55,579 bases of DNA from JAGOLU01 sp964542665 (GCA_964542665.1 CAZIUF010000003.1:1-55579), one strand, 5' to 3'. Counted from the stretch's first letter, positions 47,654-55,579 are shown. Notes: generated from the letters alone by a model not told the origin. A program made the numbers and translations.

Positions 47654-49375
47654 TTATGCATTCTGTGATAATTTCACCTCATCTACACTAGCCCCCGTTG
47701 GTATCATCGGAAATACGTTTTCAAACTGTTCGCAGACAACTTCGAGCACATATGGTCCTTTGTGATTGAGCATGGCTTGTATTGATTTTTTCAACTGACT
47801 TCTTTGTTCTACCTTTTTGGCAGGTATCCCATACCCTTTGCAGATTTGAATGAAATCTGGATTGTGCAGGTGAGTAAAGCTATACCTTTTTTCAAAAAAT
47901 AGTTCTTGCCACTGTCTAACCATACCCAGATGATTGTTATTGAGTATGATGACTTTGACGGGAATCTTTTCTTGATCTATAGTCCCCAGCTCTTGTATCG
48001 TCATCTGAAAACATCCATCCCCAATGATTGCAACTACCTGGCGATCAGAGGCTACCTGCGCTCCCATTGCAGCAGGGAGTGCAAATCCCATGGTTCCCAT
48101 TCCACCGCTTGAGATCAAACTATCTGGTTTATTAAATGAATAGTATCTGCATGTTTTCATCTGGTGCTGACCAACGTCCGGGACTATGACCGCATCACCT
48201 TTGGTAATGATCGATAGTTCGTGAACTACTTCTGCCATTTGGATCTTACCAGATGTAGGTTTTATTTCATTTCTAATCACTTGATGATACTCGATATCGT
48301 AATACTCTCGAAACTCACGTAGCCAGCTTGTTCTGTCTACTTTTTTAATCAGAGGAATGAGCGCGGTCAGTGCCTGCTTCGCATCAGCCACGATGGGGAC
48401 AACTGTCTTAACATTTTTGTGTAACTCAGCAGGATCAATATCAATATGGATGATCTTGGCATGTGGTGCGTAGTCCTTTAATCTACCGGTAACTCGATCA
48501 TCAAATCGCATACCTATGGCACAGATGACATCGGCTTTATTTGTCAGGATATTTGGACCATAATTACCGTGCATGCCCAACCAACCGACATAATTAGGAT
48601 GATTCGTGGGGATTGACGAAAGACCATGCAACGTCACTGCAACGGGAATTGAACCAACTTCTGCAAGTTGCATAAGCTCTTCTGAAGCATGCGATATCAG
48701 CACTCCATGACCTGCGAGAATATATGGTCTTTTTGCATCGTTGAGCAGCTTTGCTGCTACTTCGATCTGTCGAGGGTTTGGAACAGTGACTGGCTGATAT
48801 CCAGGTATATGTACTCGTGAAACTGGTATGTATTCGACTTTTTCAAATTGCGCATCTTTAGTGATATCAATGAGTACTGGACCGGGTCGGCCAGTTCCCG
48901 CTATATGATAGGCTTTGGCAACAACCTCAGCTATCTCACTGGCTTTGGTCACTTGGCAGTTCCATTTCGTAATTGGTGTGGTGATACCGATCACATCAGC
49001 TTCCTGAAATGCATCTGAGCCCAACAGATTTGAAGATACTTGTCCCGTGATGCATACGAGCGGAACTGAGTCCATCATCGCATCTGCGATGCCCGTCACC
49101 AGGTTGGTTGCACCAGGGCCTGAGGTGGCAAAACAAATACCTGGTTTATTTCTCACTCGTGCCCATCCTTCGGCTGCGTGAGAGGCGCCTTGTTCGTGGC
49201 GGACGAGAATATGCCTCAGTCGATTTGAGTAATCATAGAGCGCATCATATATCGGCATGATTGCCCCACCGGGATATCCAAATATTGTATCTACACCCAG
49301 CAGAATCAAAGACTCAAGCAGAATCTGTGATCCAGATAGAGTATGTGATGTTGGTTTGGATGATCGTGTGGTCAT
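47654..49375 (-). CDS. ilvB: Acetolactate synthase large (catalytic) subunit
   Basis: Thiamine-diphosphate enzyme joining pyruvate with pyruvate or 2-oxobutanoate for valine/leucine or isoleucine. 573 residues. Near the N-terminus GVDTIFGYPGGAIMPIYD and the catalytic Glu region RHEQGASHAAEGWAR are present; the FAD/central domain contains GLSSIPTNHPNYVGWLGMHG; the thiamine motif is GDGCFQMTIQELGTI...NNNHLGMV. It is the first structural gene of the operon and lies behind the attenuator at 49430-49539. ilvC, ilvD and ilvE are not in the window. Confidence 0.97.
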   Translation of the reverse strand: MTTRSSKPTSHTLSGSQILLESLILLGVDTIFGYPGGAIMPIYDALYDYSNRLRHILVRHEQGASHAAEGWARVRNKPGICFATSGPGATNLVTGIADAMMDSVPLVCITGQVSSNLLGSDAFQEADVIGITTPITKWNCQVTKASEIAEVVAKAYHIAGTGRPGPVLIDITKDAQFEKVEYIPVSRVHIPGYQPVTVPNPRQIEVAAKLLNDAKRPYILAGHGVLISHASEELMQLAEVGSIPVAVTLHGLSSIPTNHPNYVGWLGMHGNYGPNILTNKADVICAIGMRFDDRVTGRLKDYAPHAKIIHIDIDPAELHKNVKTVVPIVADAKQALTALIPLIKKVDRTSWLREFREYYDIEYHQVIRNEIKPTSGKIQMAEVVHELSIITKGDAVIVPDVGQHQMKTCRYYSFNKPDSLISSGGMGTMGFALPAAMGAQVASDRQVVAIIGDGCFQMTIQELGTIDQEKIPVKVIILNNNHLGMVRQWQELFFEKRYSFTHLHNPDFIQICKGYGIPAKKVEQRSQLKKSIQAMLNHKGPYVLEVVCEQFENVFPMIPTGASVDEVKLSQNA

Positions 49376-49429
49376 ATGTGTATTCTTTTTTTGAGTCTCA
49401 AAAGTGATATTTTGTGTTGAGTTATAGAT

Positions 49430-49458
49430 AAAAAAATCCCCCCGCTTTCTGCGGGGGG
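49430..49458 (-). terminator. Attenuator terminator of the ilv operon
   Basis: On the minus strand CCCCCCGC (49458-49451), loop AGAAA and GCGGGGGG (49445-49438) form a perfect 8-bp GC stem followed by ATTTTTTTA. It lies about 55 bases before the ilvB start, and no other full gene separates it from the promoter. Confidence 0.9.
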
Positions 49459-49499
49459 TTGGTTTTTCTATTATTCAAAACCTCCTCCGCATCATGCGG
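49451..49499 (-). promoter_or_regulatory. Antiterminator and anti-antiterminator of the ilv attenuator
   Basis: Segment GCGGAGGAGGTT (49490-49479, minus strand) can pair with AACCCCCCGC (49460-49451), the terminator's left arm, giving 10 pairs with two bulged A. The same GCGG can instead be held by CCGCAT-G-ATGCGG (49499-49487), which overlaps the last codons and stop of the leader peptide. The two states exclude each other, as in classical translation-coupled attenuation. Confidence 0.8.
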
Positions 49500-49539
49500 T
49501 AATAAGAAGGGCAATAATAATTGAGGAACAAGATTTCAT
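49492..49539 (-). CDS. ilv operon leader peptide (15 aa)
   Basis: A 15-codon frame reading MKSCSSIIIALLITA, with four Ile and two Leu codons among the last nine. In BCAA operons of other bacteria, ribosomes stall on such codons when the charged tRNA is scarce, which frees the antiterminator. The stop codon falls inside the CCGCAT/ATGCGG stem. The start is placed by the promoter at 49549-49576: the -10 box ends 9 bases before the ATG, so the leader peptide itself would be translated from a leaderless mRNA. No valine codons are present. Confidence 0.85.
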   Translation of the reverse strand: MKSCSSIIIALLITA

Positions 49540-49548
49540 GTCGTGAAG

Positions 49549-49576
49549 ACTATAGCACAGCAGAACTAAAATGCAA
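49549..49576 (-). promoter_or_regulatory. Promoter of the ilv operon
   Basis: On the minus strand TTGCAT (49576-49571), a 16-base spacer and TATAGT (49554-49549). The leader-peptide ATG lies 9 bases downstream. Confidence 0.75.
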
Positions 49577-49685
49577 ACTAAATGGAGAAATATGATTATT
49601 TATGAGTTTATTTTAGGAAAGTTTGGTGTCAGAAGCCATCCCCTTGTCATTTGTATTGCCAGTGACAAAGTGTACAATTCACAAA

Positions 49686-51365
49686 ATGAAACTCACACTT
49701 TTCTCTGTGTTATGTGTATCTGTCCTACTCATCTCTCTTATACTTCGGACATACGATCTCACAAATTCGCCAAATGGTCTGAATATCGATGAATCACAAA
49801 ATGCATATATTGGTCGTTATATCATCGAAAATGGACATGATGTGTATGGTCAAAAGTGGCCACTATTTTATGCAGATAAACGCGGGGACTTTCCTCCCGT
49901 CATCCCTATGTATTTTGCTGCACTTGGAACATATATCTTTGGACCAACAATCTTTGGTGCTCGGATAGTGCTTGCATTTTTTGCCGCGCTTACCGCAATC
50001 CCAGTTTTCTACCTAGCTTTATGGTTTTCAAATAGAAAAAAGTGGGTGGCCTTAGGTGCAACATTAATATTTGCTCTCAACCCTTGGCACATATCTCTTT
50101 CACGCGTGGCAACTGAGGGGACACTGGCACTTTTTTTCTTTTCTCTTGGATTGGTTTTGATTTTGTATGGTACCGATAAAATACACACCAGACGACTTCT
50201 TATTCTCACAGGTTCTGTTCTCACAATTTTTTCAATGCTCGTTTATCCTTCATTTCGGATCCTGAGTCCCATTACTTTGTTGGCAATAGGTATCTGGTAC
50301 TGGCTAACCGCTAAGAAGTATTCACGAATATTTATATTCTTTGTTGTTTGTTCTTGTTTACTTATTGGATACACAAGTAACACTGTATGGGGAAAGGGCC
50401 GCTTTGTGCAGACTTCATATTTTAAGCTTGACTCAACACACCAAGATAATCCTTTTGCAAAATTTATTTTTGATGAAAAAAGCGCGCTTGTAGCACGTAT
50501 TTTTTACAATAAATATACTTATATCACCTACACATTCGTAAAGGAGTATTATCAGTATTTTTCACTTGATTTTCTTTTAGGTCAACGTGGTCAACCTATA
50601 TGGTTTACGACCTCGCTTGGTGGTCTTGTGCTCGTCTCACACATATTATTAATTGGGCTCTATCTGCTATACAAGACCATTGCACAGACTCCACTGGAAA
50701 TAGACAAGAATAAATGGTTATTACTACTCGTGCTCACTGCTCTTGCCCCTATACCTGCAGCTATGACAAATGAAATGACACCAAGTCTGCATCGAGCCAT
50801 ACAAATGTCATTGTTTTTAGCGCTACTCACCATACCTCCGATACAACTACTGCTAAGTCACGGGCGTCGTATGCTACCAACAGTGATATTGGGCTTCATT
50901 ACACTGGTTGAATTGATATTTTTTATCCACACCTATTTTGCACATATCAATCTCTCGGTTGGTGTACAAAGACAAACGGGGAGATTCGAATTAATCCAAT
51001 ATATTAGTCAAAATAAGTCAAAATACAACGACGTTATCTGGTATAACTCAGGATGGCCACAGATGGACTATCTGTACTTCACCGGACAATTCAAGTTGGA
51101 TCCACAATACAACTTCTCTTTTGATCTACAGATGCCACGTTATGAAAATATTCATTTCTTCAGAGCTGATTGTCCTTCTCCAACACAGATTCTTATGTAT
51201 GACGAACTCAATACATCTGTCAATATAACTCCTAAGCAATTGAGTAAGGCAATGCTTATAACAACGTGTGATTTTCTGAGTAGCTCATCAGATAGTAAGT
51301 GGAAGCTCTTACAAACAATCTATGGAAAGAATAATTTGGCTATGTATCACATATATTCACAGTAA
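49686..51365 (+). CDS. PMT-type (GT39/PMT_2-like) membrane glycosyltransferase
   Basis: A 559-residue protein with about ten membrane helices. After the first helix the loop has the catalytic-type acid pair in GLNIDESQNAYIG and then WPLFYADKRGDFPP, as in polyprenyl-phosphate-sugar-using glycosyltransferases (dolichyl-phosphate-mannose mannosyltransferase-like). The C-terminal 100 residues form an outer domain. It likely transfers a sugar from a lipid carrier to protein or glycan outside the membrane. TACAAT (49673-49678) ends 7 bases before ATG 49686, and TTGTAT lies at 49651-49656. Alternative upstream frames lack this spacing. The stalked surface proteins here are possible acceptors (inference). 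Confidence 0.82.
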   Translation: MKLTLFSVLCVSVLLISLILRTYDLTNSPNGLNIDESQNAYIGRYIIENGHDVYGQKWPLFYADKRGDFPPVIPMYFAALGTYIFGPTIFGARIVLAFFAALTAIPVFYLALWFSNRKKWVALGATLIFALNPWHISLSRVATEGTLALFFFSLGLVLILYGTDKIHTRRLLILTGSVLTIFSMLVYPSFRILSPITLLAIGIWYWLTAKKYSRIFIFFVVCSCLLIGYTSNTVWGKGRFVQTSYFKLDSTHQDNPFAKFIFDEKSALVARIFYNKYTYITYTFVKEYYQYFSLDFLLGQRGQPIWFTTSLGGLVLVSHILLIGLYLLYKTIAQTPLEIDKNKWLLLLVLTALAPIPAAMTNEMTPSLHRAIQMSLFLALLTIPPIQLLLSHGRRMLPTVILGFITLVELIFFIHTYFAHINLSVGVQRQTGRFELIQYISQNKSKYNDVIWYNSGWPQMDYLYFTGQFKLDPQYNFSFDLQMPRYENIHFFRADCPSPTQILMYDELNTSVNITPKQLSKAMLITTCDFLSSSSDSKWKLLQTIYGKNNLAMYHIYSQ

Positions 51366-51439
51366 ACCGATTCTAAATGTTGTTGTATTACGGCTTTGAT
51401 TATTGTTAGGTTTAGTAACCAAATCCACGAATTGATTTA

Positions 51440-52183
51440 TCATGGTGTTGGGGTGACCGTAGGAGTCGGCGATAGGGTTGGCGTTAGTGTGGGTGGGACT
51501 GGAGTGGGCGTGGGCACATCAAACCCTGATATATTCATGGTGAACTGAAATGATGTTGATTCAGACCTGTTCCCGGCTTCATCGGTCAAGAAATATATAA
51601 TCGTGTGAGTGCCATTGTATATAGATTCTGCACACGCCGCAGATGCACCATTGACTGTACGACTGGTGCCTGCGTCAAATGAGTAGGTGAGCGCGATGTT
51701 TTCTGATTTGCTCTTATTGTCGTACAAAGGCGCAAATACAATGCAAGCTTTACCACCACTCGCACTGGTGAGTGTGCTGCCTGGTAGAGGATGGAGTATT
51801 TGAGTTCGAGGTGGCTCAAGATCCACAGCATTTTGACCTGCCTGCAACGCGCTCACTGCTCGACCGGTAGGAGCTATCGACAGCCCAAGTGCCGGTATCA
51901 GGGTTAGGTTTGGGGTTGGTCCACCGATGCGCCTTCCATCACCATCACGGGGTATGGGAGTACTCAAAATGATAGCCTGTGTTGGGGTTGGACTAAGCAA
52001 AGGATCAACTTCAACGTTTGTGGATAGTTTGCCAAAAGACATAATCATCGCAAAAAAGGGCACACCAACTATAATCACAATCCACACGACATAATTATGT
52101 AGTATTTTTTGGAGTAAATTGTAGGAGTCGTCACCTTTGGACTCCATTTTTTTAAGTTCTTCCTCAGTTATTTTGATCACCAC
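51440..52183 (-). CDS. Membrane-anchored Ig-like/HYR-type protein with TPTP tail (247 aa)
   Basis: A charged head (KITEEELKKMESKGDD) is followed by one membrane helix (VVWIVIIVGVPFFAMIMSF), a TP-type linker, an extracellular beta domain of about 110 residues with a Cys pair (KACIVFAPL, SAACAESIY) and the strand FLTDEAGNRSESTSFQF seen in HYR/Ig-like modules, and a C-terminal tail of TPTP repeats. The start is a GTG: TACAAT (52192-52187) lies a few bases upstream and the next in-frame ATG would remove the head. The repeated tail resembles those of the pilin-like proteins. Function unknown. Confidence 0.65.
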   Translation of the reverse strand: MVIKITEEELKKMESKGDDSYNLLQKILHNYVVWIVIIVGVPFFAMIMSFGKLSTNVEVDPLLSPTPTQAIILSTPIPRDGDGRRIGGPTPNLTLIPALGLSIAPTGRAVSALQAGQNAVDLEPPRTQILHPLPGSTLTSASGGKACIVFAPLYDNKSKSENIALTYSFDAGTSRTVNGASAACAESIYNGTHTIIYFLTDEAGNRSESTSFQFTMNISGFDVPTPTPVPPTLTPTLSPTPTVTPTP

Positions 52184-52323
52184 TACATTGTATACCTTTT
52201 ACACCACATTTTGCCATAAGGACTATTTAAAATGATATGGAAGTATTGAGCAGATACCAGGCGAGCACCGTCAATATTTGAGTCAATTTCGTCGTTTTTT
52301 GTGGACGTTGATATAATCTCTTC

Positions 52324-52587
52324 ATGACTAATACAAACTCCCTTGAAAAAAGAGTCGAAATCATCGAGGAACGAAATGAACGGGTCGAAAATGATAAGGC
52401 GTGGGAGACGAGCGCTTTTCGAAAGTTTATGATCGCTCTCCTTACGTATTTTTTTGCATGTCTTTTTTTACTCTTCACTGCAAGTCCGCATCCCTTCATT
52501 GGCGCTCTCTTTCCTCCCATGGGATATATCCTCTCAACGCTCTCTCTTCCGTTCATAAAACGGTGGTGGATTTCGAAATATGCTTAA
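52324..52587 (+). CDS. Small two-helix membrane protein (87 aa)
   Basis: Not recognised. A charged, coiled-coil-like head (SLEKRVEIIEERNERVENDK) is followed by two hydrophobic helices (FMIALLTYFFACLFLLF and PPMGYILSTLSLPF) and a short basic end (KRWWISKYA). TATAAT (52312-52317) ends 6 bases before the ATG. It opens a run of overlapping same-strand genes reaching the end of the window; the next gene begins 8 bases before its stop. Confidence 0.65.
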   Translation: MTNTNSLEKRVEIIEERNERVENDKAWETSAFRKFMIALLTYFFACLFLLFTASPHPFIGALFPPMGYILSTLSLPFIKRWWISKYA

Positions 52588-53200
52588 TATGCCATCTGCA
52601 CATAAACTGATTTTCATACCTGGATTGGGCGACCATGTAGGGTTAATAAATTTTTGTATGCCATCTTGGACAAAGCAAGGGTATGTAGTGAGTATTTGTG
52701 GACTGCAATGGAGAGATGGAAAAGCTTTTAAACCAAAACTTCAACATGTGGTAGATCAGATTGATGCGATTCATCATAAGGAAGCACGACTGTCACTCAT
52801 CGGCATGAGTGCGGGAGGGAGTGCCACTGTCAATGCACTGCTTGATCGACCAGATAAAGTGTACGGTGTTGTAAATATTTGCGGCAGACTTCGTGATGGC
52901 AATCACAAAGGCTTTCGCTCACTTGTGAACAGGTCGGTGGGTGCCCCAGCGTTCAGTGAGTCGGTCAAGCTCTGTGAAAGTCGATTGGCAAATAGTAGTA
53001 AACAAGATCGTGCAAAGATCATGACTCTGCGTGCACGTTTTGGCGATGAGCTTGTGCCATCTGATACATCGTTAGTGACAGGGGGGTATAATGTAAGTGT
53101 TCCAGTGGCCGAACATGGATTGACTATTGCCATAGCACTCACTCTATGGAGACATGCCATTATGCAATTTTTAGACTCCAATGACATCGCTACTAGCTAA
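52580..53200 (+). CDS. Alpha/beta hydrolase
   Basis: A 206-residue soluble esterase/lipase-type fold. The oxyanion strand is LIFIPGLGDHVG, the nucleophile elbow is GMSAGG (Ser in GxSxG), the acid is likely in FGDELVP, and the base His in AEHGLTI. There is no signal peptide. The substrate is unknown. It overlaps the previous gene by 8 bases and the next by 20, so the three are surely co-transcribed. A second alpha/beta hydrolase closes the same gene run at 54882. Confidence 0.8.
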   Translation: MLNMPSAHKLIFIPGLGDHVGLINFCMPSWTKQGYVVSICGLQWRDGKAFKPKLQHVVDQIDAIHHKEARLSLIGMSAGGSATVNALLDRPDKVYGVVNICGRLRDGNHKGFRSLVNRSVGAPAFSESVKLCESRLANSSKQDRAKIMTLRARFGDELVPSDTSLVTGGYNVSVPVAEHGLTIAIALTLWRHAIMQFLDSNDIATS

Positions 53201-53543
53201 AATAGTCTCGGTCTTGCTCATCGCTCTCGGCGAGTTTCTGGCGATTTATTCAGAGGTCATCATCAGCCATCGGGTAAGTCAAAAGTTGCAAACAAGTATC
53301 GCCGACTACTGGTACCCGTTATTTGTGATCACCCTTGCAGGTATCCCTCTCATCCTCGGTTATGCACTGGGTATCAAATCGTTTCGTAGTATTTGGGTCG
53401 TAGGAGCAATCAGTATATCGAGCATCGTCTTTATTGAACCGATTGTGAGCTACGCAATATTCCGTGAGCTGCCATCCACGGGGCAGTTGATCGGAGTTGC
53501 ACTATGCAGTGCTGGACTTGTCAGTTTTGCTATCATCCCATGA
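53181..53543 (+). CDS. Small four-helix membrane protein (EamA/SMR-like half transporter)
   Basis: A 120-residue protein with four predicted membrane helices (VSVLLIALGEFLAIYS, YPLFVITLAGIPLILGYALG, VVGAISISSIVFIEPIVSYAIF, QLIGVALCSAGLVSFAII). Size and pattern are like small multidrug-resistance or half-EamA transporters, which work as dimers, but the diagnostic membrane Glu of SMR proteins is only loosely matched (Glu in GEFLAIYSE). Substrate unknown. Its stop overlaps the ung start as ATGA. Confidence 0.6.
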   Translation: MTSLLAKIVSVLLIALGEFLAIYSEVIISHRVSQKLQTSIADYWYPLFVITLAGIPLILGYALGIKSFRSIWVVGAISISSIVFIEPIVSYAIFRELPSTGQLIGVALCSAGLVSFAIIP

Positions 53544-54205
53544 CTGTCCGAATCTCTCCGGCTTGGGCAGAACTCTTGAAGAATGAGTTTGAAAAACCAT
53601 ATTTCATCGAACTGACTGATAAAGTGCGAGGCGAATATTTATCAAAGTCTGTTTATCCTGCACCAAAAAATATCTTCCGCGCATTTGACCTGTGTCCTCC
53701 CCGTGAGGTCAAGGTCGTCATCCTCGGACAAGATCCGTATCACACACCAGGAGTAGCTGACGGACTCGCATTTTCATCTCTCCCCACCAACCCAATCCCC
53801 CCATCACTGCAAAATATATATAAGGAAATCGAGAGTGAGTTTGGTATCACGTGTGAACAGACTCCGGATCTGACGCGTTGGGCAAAACAGGGTGTACTGC
53901 TGCTCAATGCGTCGCTTACAGTCGAGTCCGGTCTTGCCAACTCGCATGTGCTTTATGGCTGGCACACATTTACCGATGCGGTTATCAAAGCGATTTCTGA
54001 CCAGTTAGAACACGTTGTTTTCTTGCTCTGGGGGAGCTTTGCCGGCAAGAAAGAGGAGCTGATAGACTTTAGTAAGCATCATATCCTCACCTCAGCCCAT
54101 CCATCACCTCTATCTGCATATAAAGGTTTCTTGGGAAATGGTCATTTTAAAGAGGCAAATGAATTTTTGGAAGAGATGGGTCGAACACCTATCAATTGGA
54201 GATGA
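53540..54205 (+). CDS. ung: Uracil-DNA glycosylase
   Basis: Removes uracil from DNA. 221 residues, the usual Ung size. The water-activating motif GQDPYH is at residues 63-68, with HTPGVADGLAFS next, the uracil-specificity segment LLLNASLTV, and the leucine-loop motif HPSPLSAYKGFLG near the C-terminus with the catalytic His. ATG 53540 overlaps the previous stop (ATGA), a sign of coupled translation; upstream in-frame sequence belongs to the membrane gene. Confidence 0.97.
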   Translation: MTVRISPAWAELLKNEFEKPYFIELTDKVRGEYLSKSVYPAPKNIFRAFDLCPPREVKVVILGQDPYHTPGVADGLAFSSLPTNPIPPSLQNIYKEIESEFGITCEQTPDLTRWAKQGVLLLNASLTVESGLANSHVLYGWHTFTDAVIKAISDQLEHVVFLLWGSFAGKKEELIDFSKHHILTSAHPSPLSAYKGFLGNGHFKEANEFLEEMGRTPINWR

Positions 54206-54885
54206 GTATGGCGCCACCTTTGATTAACATCATCGTCCCTGCATATAATGAGGGGAGTCGAATTGGCAAACTGCTCGATGTGTTAAATAATCTAGATAAA
54301 TCACAGTTTCTAATTACTGTTGTAGATGATGGATCAACAGATGATACAAACAAAGTCGTTTCGCAATATCCAGATATCGACTATATCCGTCATCCGGTAA
54401 ACCAAGGAAAGGGTGCGGCGATGGCGACCGGTATTGAAAATACCTCAGGAGATATCATACTTTTTATTGATGCTGATCTTATAGGATTTAAGGTTGATCA
54501 GGTCAACCTGCTTGTTAATCCCTTACTCTTGGAAGTCACTCAGGCAAGTATGGGCTATTTGGACAATATCATTGACGGATTTTTTGGCAGACCTCTCTGT
54601 GGTAATCGTGCATATTTTAGAAGCGATCTGATTCCACTCATCAACGAAATGAAAGGTAAAAGATATCGTGTAGAAATATTTCTCAACTATCACCTTCATG
54701 ATCGAACCTATTCAATGAATCGACTCAATGGCGTCACTCAGCCTTTACAAACTTCAAAATACAAAGGGATACAGGGATATAAAAAGTATTTCCATATTGT
54801 ATGGCAGGTGTTACAAGAAATGATGTCATATCCGTCTCCAATAAGGGCGTTTCATTGGTCGTATCTTCAATATTTCTTCATATGA
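54202..54885 (+). CDS. Family 2 glycosyltransferase (dolichyl-phosphate-sugar-synthase-like)
   Basis: A 227-residue GT-A enzyme. The opening INIIVPAYNEGSRIGKLLD, TVVDDGSTDDT, NQGKGAAMATGI and the metal-binding LFIDADLIGF are typical of polyprenyl-phosphate glucosyl/mannosyl transferases and related GT2 proteins. No membrane helix is clear apart from the C-terminal aromatic stretch. It could load a lipid carrier for the PMT-type enzyme at 49686, which is an inference. ATG 54202 overlaps the ung stop as ATGA, and its own stop overlaps the next ATG the same way. Confidence 0.83.
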   Translation: MSMAPPLINIIVPAYNEGSRIGKLLDVLNNLDKSQFLITVVDDGSTDDTNKVVSQYPDIDYIRHPVNQGKGAAMATGIENTSGDIILFIDADLIGFKVDQVNLLVNPLLLEVTQASMGYLDNIIDGFFGRPLCGNRAYFRSDLIPLINEMKGKRYRVEIFLNYHLHDRTYSMNRLNGVTQPLQTSKYKGIQGYKKYFHIVWQVLQEMMSYPSPIRAFHWSYLQYFFI

Positions 54886-55556
54886 AATCTATTGCTCATA
54901 TTATCATCACTTTGTTTCGAGAATACTTTTATTTTATCTATCGTTTCTTTTTTTCTATTACCCATCGAGTACCCGAGAGATGGTCGGCGGGTGATAAGGG
55001 AAAAGTGGTCTTTATCCCGGGCTTTGGTGCAAGAGCTACATATTATTGGGAGCTATGTGAGTTTCTGAATCAGCATGGCTATACAGTGATTACTATTCCT
55101 GCGCTAGGTCAGAGTCTTCGAAAGGTGGCGAGCGAGGCACGTATTGTGGTACGATCTCTCACTGTATTGAATCATACGAGCGATGTTGTATTTCTCTCTC
55201 AAAGCAAGGGAGGAGTTACAGTAAAATATATCATTGACCATCATCCCGAGGTTCAGGTGAAAAAGTGCATCACTCTTGGCGCTCCATATGGTGGCACCTA
55301 TGTCAGTTGCCTCAGTGTCTATCATCTTGACGAGCTGTTGCCTCGGTCATCTCTGATACGAAAGATCCAAAAGATAAATAAAAACAATCACTTGATCCAT
55401 CAGATCGTCCCACAGATAGACAACCATGTGATCCCTTACAGTTCGCTGCTCCTTGAAGGCGCGCATATACATAAAACCTCAGTAGTTGGTCATACACTCC
55501 TTTCCCAGGAACCAGAAGCGCTCAAGAAAGTGGTGGAGTTGCTTGAATTGGGATAA
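54882..55556 (+). CDS. Alpha/beta hydrolase (lipase-like) with N-terminal hydrophobic segment
   Basis: A 224-residue protein. An N-terminal hydrophobic, aromatic stretch (IIITLFREYFYFIYRFFF) may hold it at the membrane. The fold is VVFIPGFGARATYYWELCEFL (oxyanion strand), the nucleophile elbow SQSKGG (Ser, with the first Gly of GxSxG replaced by Ser), LGAPYGG and the base His in SVVGHTLLS. It resembles triacylglycerol-lipase-like hydrolases. Its ATG overlaps the glycosyltransferase stop as ATGA. The frame is open upstream inside that gene, but without sense for this family. Confidence 0.78.
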   Translation: MKSIAHIIITLFREYFYFIYRFFFSITHRVPERWSAGDKGKVVFIPGFGARATYYWELCEFLNQHGYTVITIPALGQSLRKVASEARIVVRSLTVLNHTSDVVFLSQSKGGVTVKYIIDHHPEVQVKKCITLGAPYGGTYVSCLSVYHLDELLPRSSLIRKIQKINKNNHLIHQIVPQIDNHVIPYSSLLLEGAHIHKTSVVGHTLLSQEPEALKKVVELLELG

Positions 55557-55579
55557 TGCCACGATATACTTCGCATATG
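55543..55579 (+). promoter_or_regulatory. Promoter and start codon of the next gene (cut by the window end)
   Basis: TTGAAT (55543-55548), a 16-base spacer, TATACT (55565-55570), TCGCAT, then ATG at 55577-55579, the last three bases. The spacing matches the leaderless starts elsewhere. A second ATG at 55556 in the same frame overlaps the previous stop and is the alternative start. Confidence 0.55.

Overview
The window looks like a chromosomal segment of a Candidate Phyla Radiation (Patescibacteria) bacterium, most likely Microgenomates-like. The evidence is indirect: a one-core EF-Ts of only 152 residues, a short gamma/tau subunit without the usual zinc cysteines, many small membrane-anchored proteins with Pro/Thr 'TPTP' linkers, few biosynthetic genes, and a promoter style in which a TATAAT-like box lies 5-9 bases before the start codon in more than fifteen genes, so that most mRNAs should be leaderless. 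No rRNA genes, CRISPR arrays, transposases or phage genes were seen. One tRNA gene, tRNA-Pro(CGG), is present.

Layout. 1-3984: a partial class A penicillin-binding protein, a 35-residue membrane peptide and recG. 4019-10786: a surface locus on the minus strand. It holds two very large pilin-like proteins that share an identical 1337-bp 5' half (promoter, His-rich leader, pilin stalk, LamG domain) but carry different C-terminal modules, plus a frameshifted third pilin and a small anchored protein. 10928-20302: a membrane-anchored Clp ATPase, a fused nucleotide-hydrolase/thymidylate kinase, galU, rpsB-tsf-frr (no pyrH), the RseP-type protease and a small kinase. 20326-20800: a strong promoter, a leader with two mutually exclusive hairpins, a Shine-Dalgarno-driven 71-residue gene and a terminator. 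21044-32823: pgeF-like, proS, a glycosyltransferase, a GH3 enzyme, a HAD phosphatase, a DHH-like protein, bS21 with a YbeY-like gene, an OmpA-like protein, dnaX, ybaB, a saccharopine-dehydrogenase-like enzyme and recR. 32940-44748: a YceI protein, RNase J, a Nudix enzyme, a DUF59 protein, several anchored unknowns, the tRNA, an acyltransferase, cysS, a methyltransferase, an ADP-forming acyl-CoA synthetase and a triple zinc-ribbon protein.

44798-49576 (minus) is an isoleucine-pathway operon ilvB-ilvN-ilvA-ridA followed by def. It is preceded by a complete-looking attenuator: a leaderless 15-codon leader peptide rich in Ile and Leu, an anti-antiterminator, an antiterminator and a terminator. 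49686-55579 holds a PMT-type mannosyltransferase, an anchored Ig-like protein and a compact, overlapping gene run (two alpha/beta hydrolases, a small membrane protein, ung and a glycosyltransferase). The window ends exactly on the start codon of a further leaderless gene.

The points most worth following are the ilv attenuator, the cassette-like pilin/adhesin duplication, the bistable leader at 20361-20521, and a three-copy dispersed hairpin element with a conserved core (13193-13315, 19614-19743, 30288-30398). Identity calls for repeats and domains were made by eye and by motif; no database search was run.
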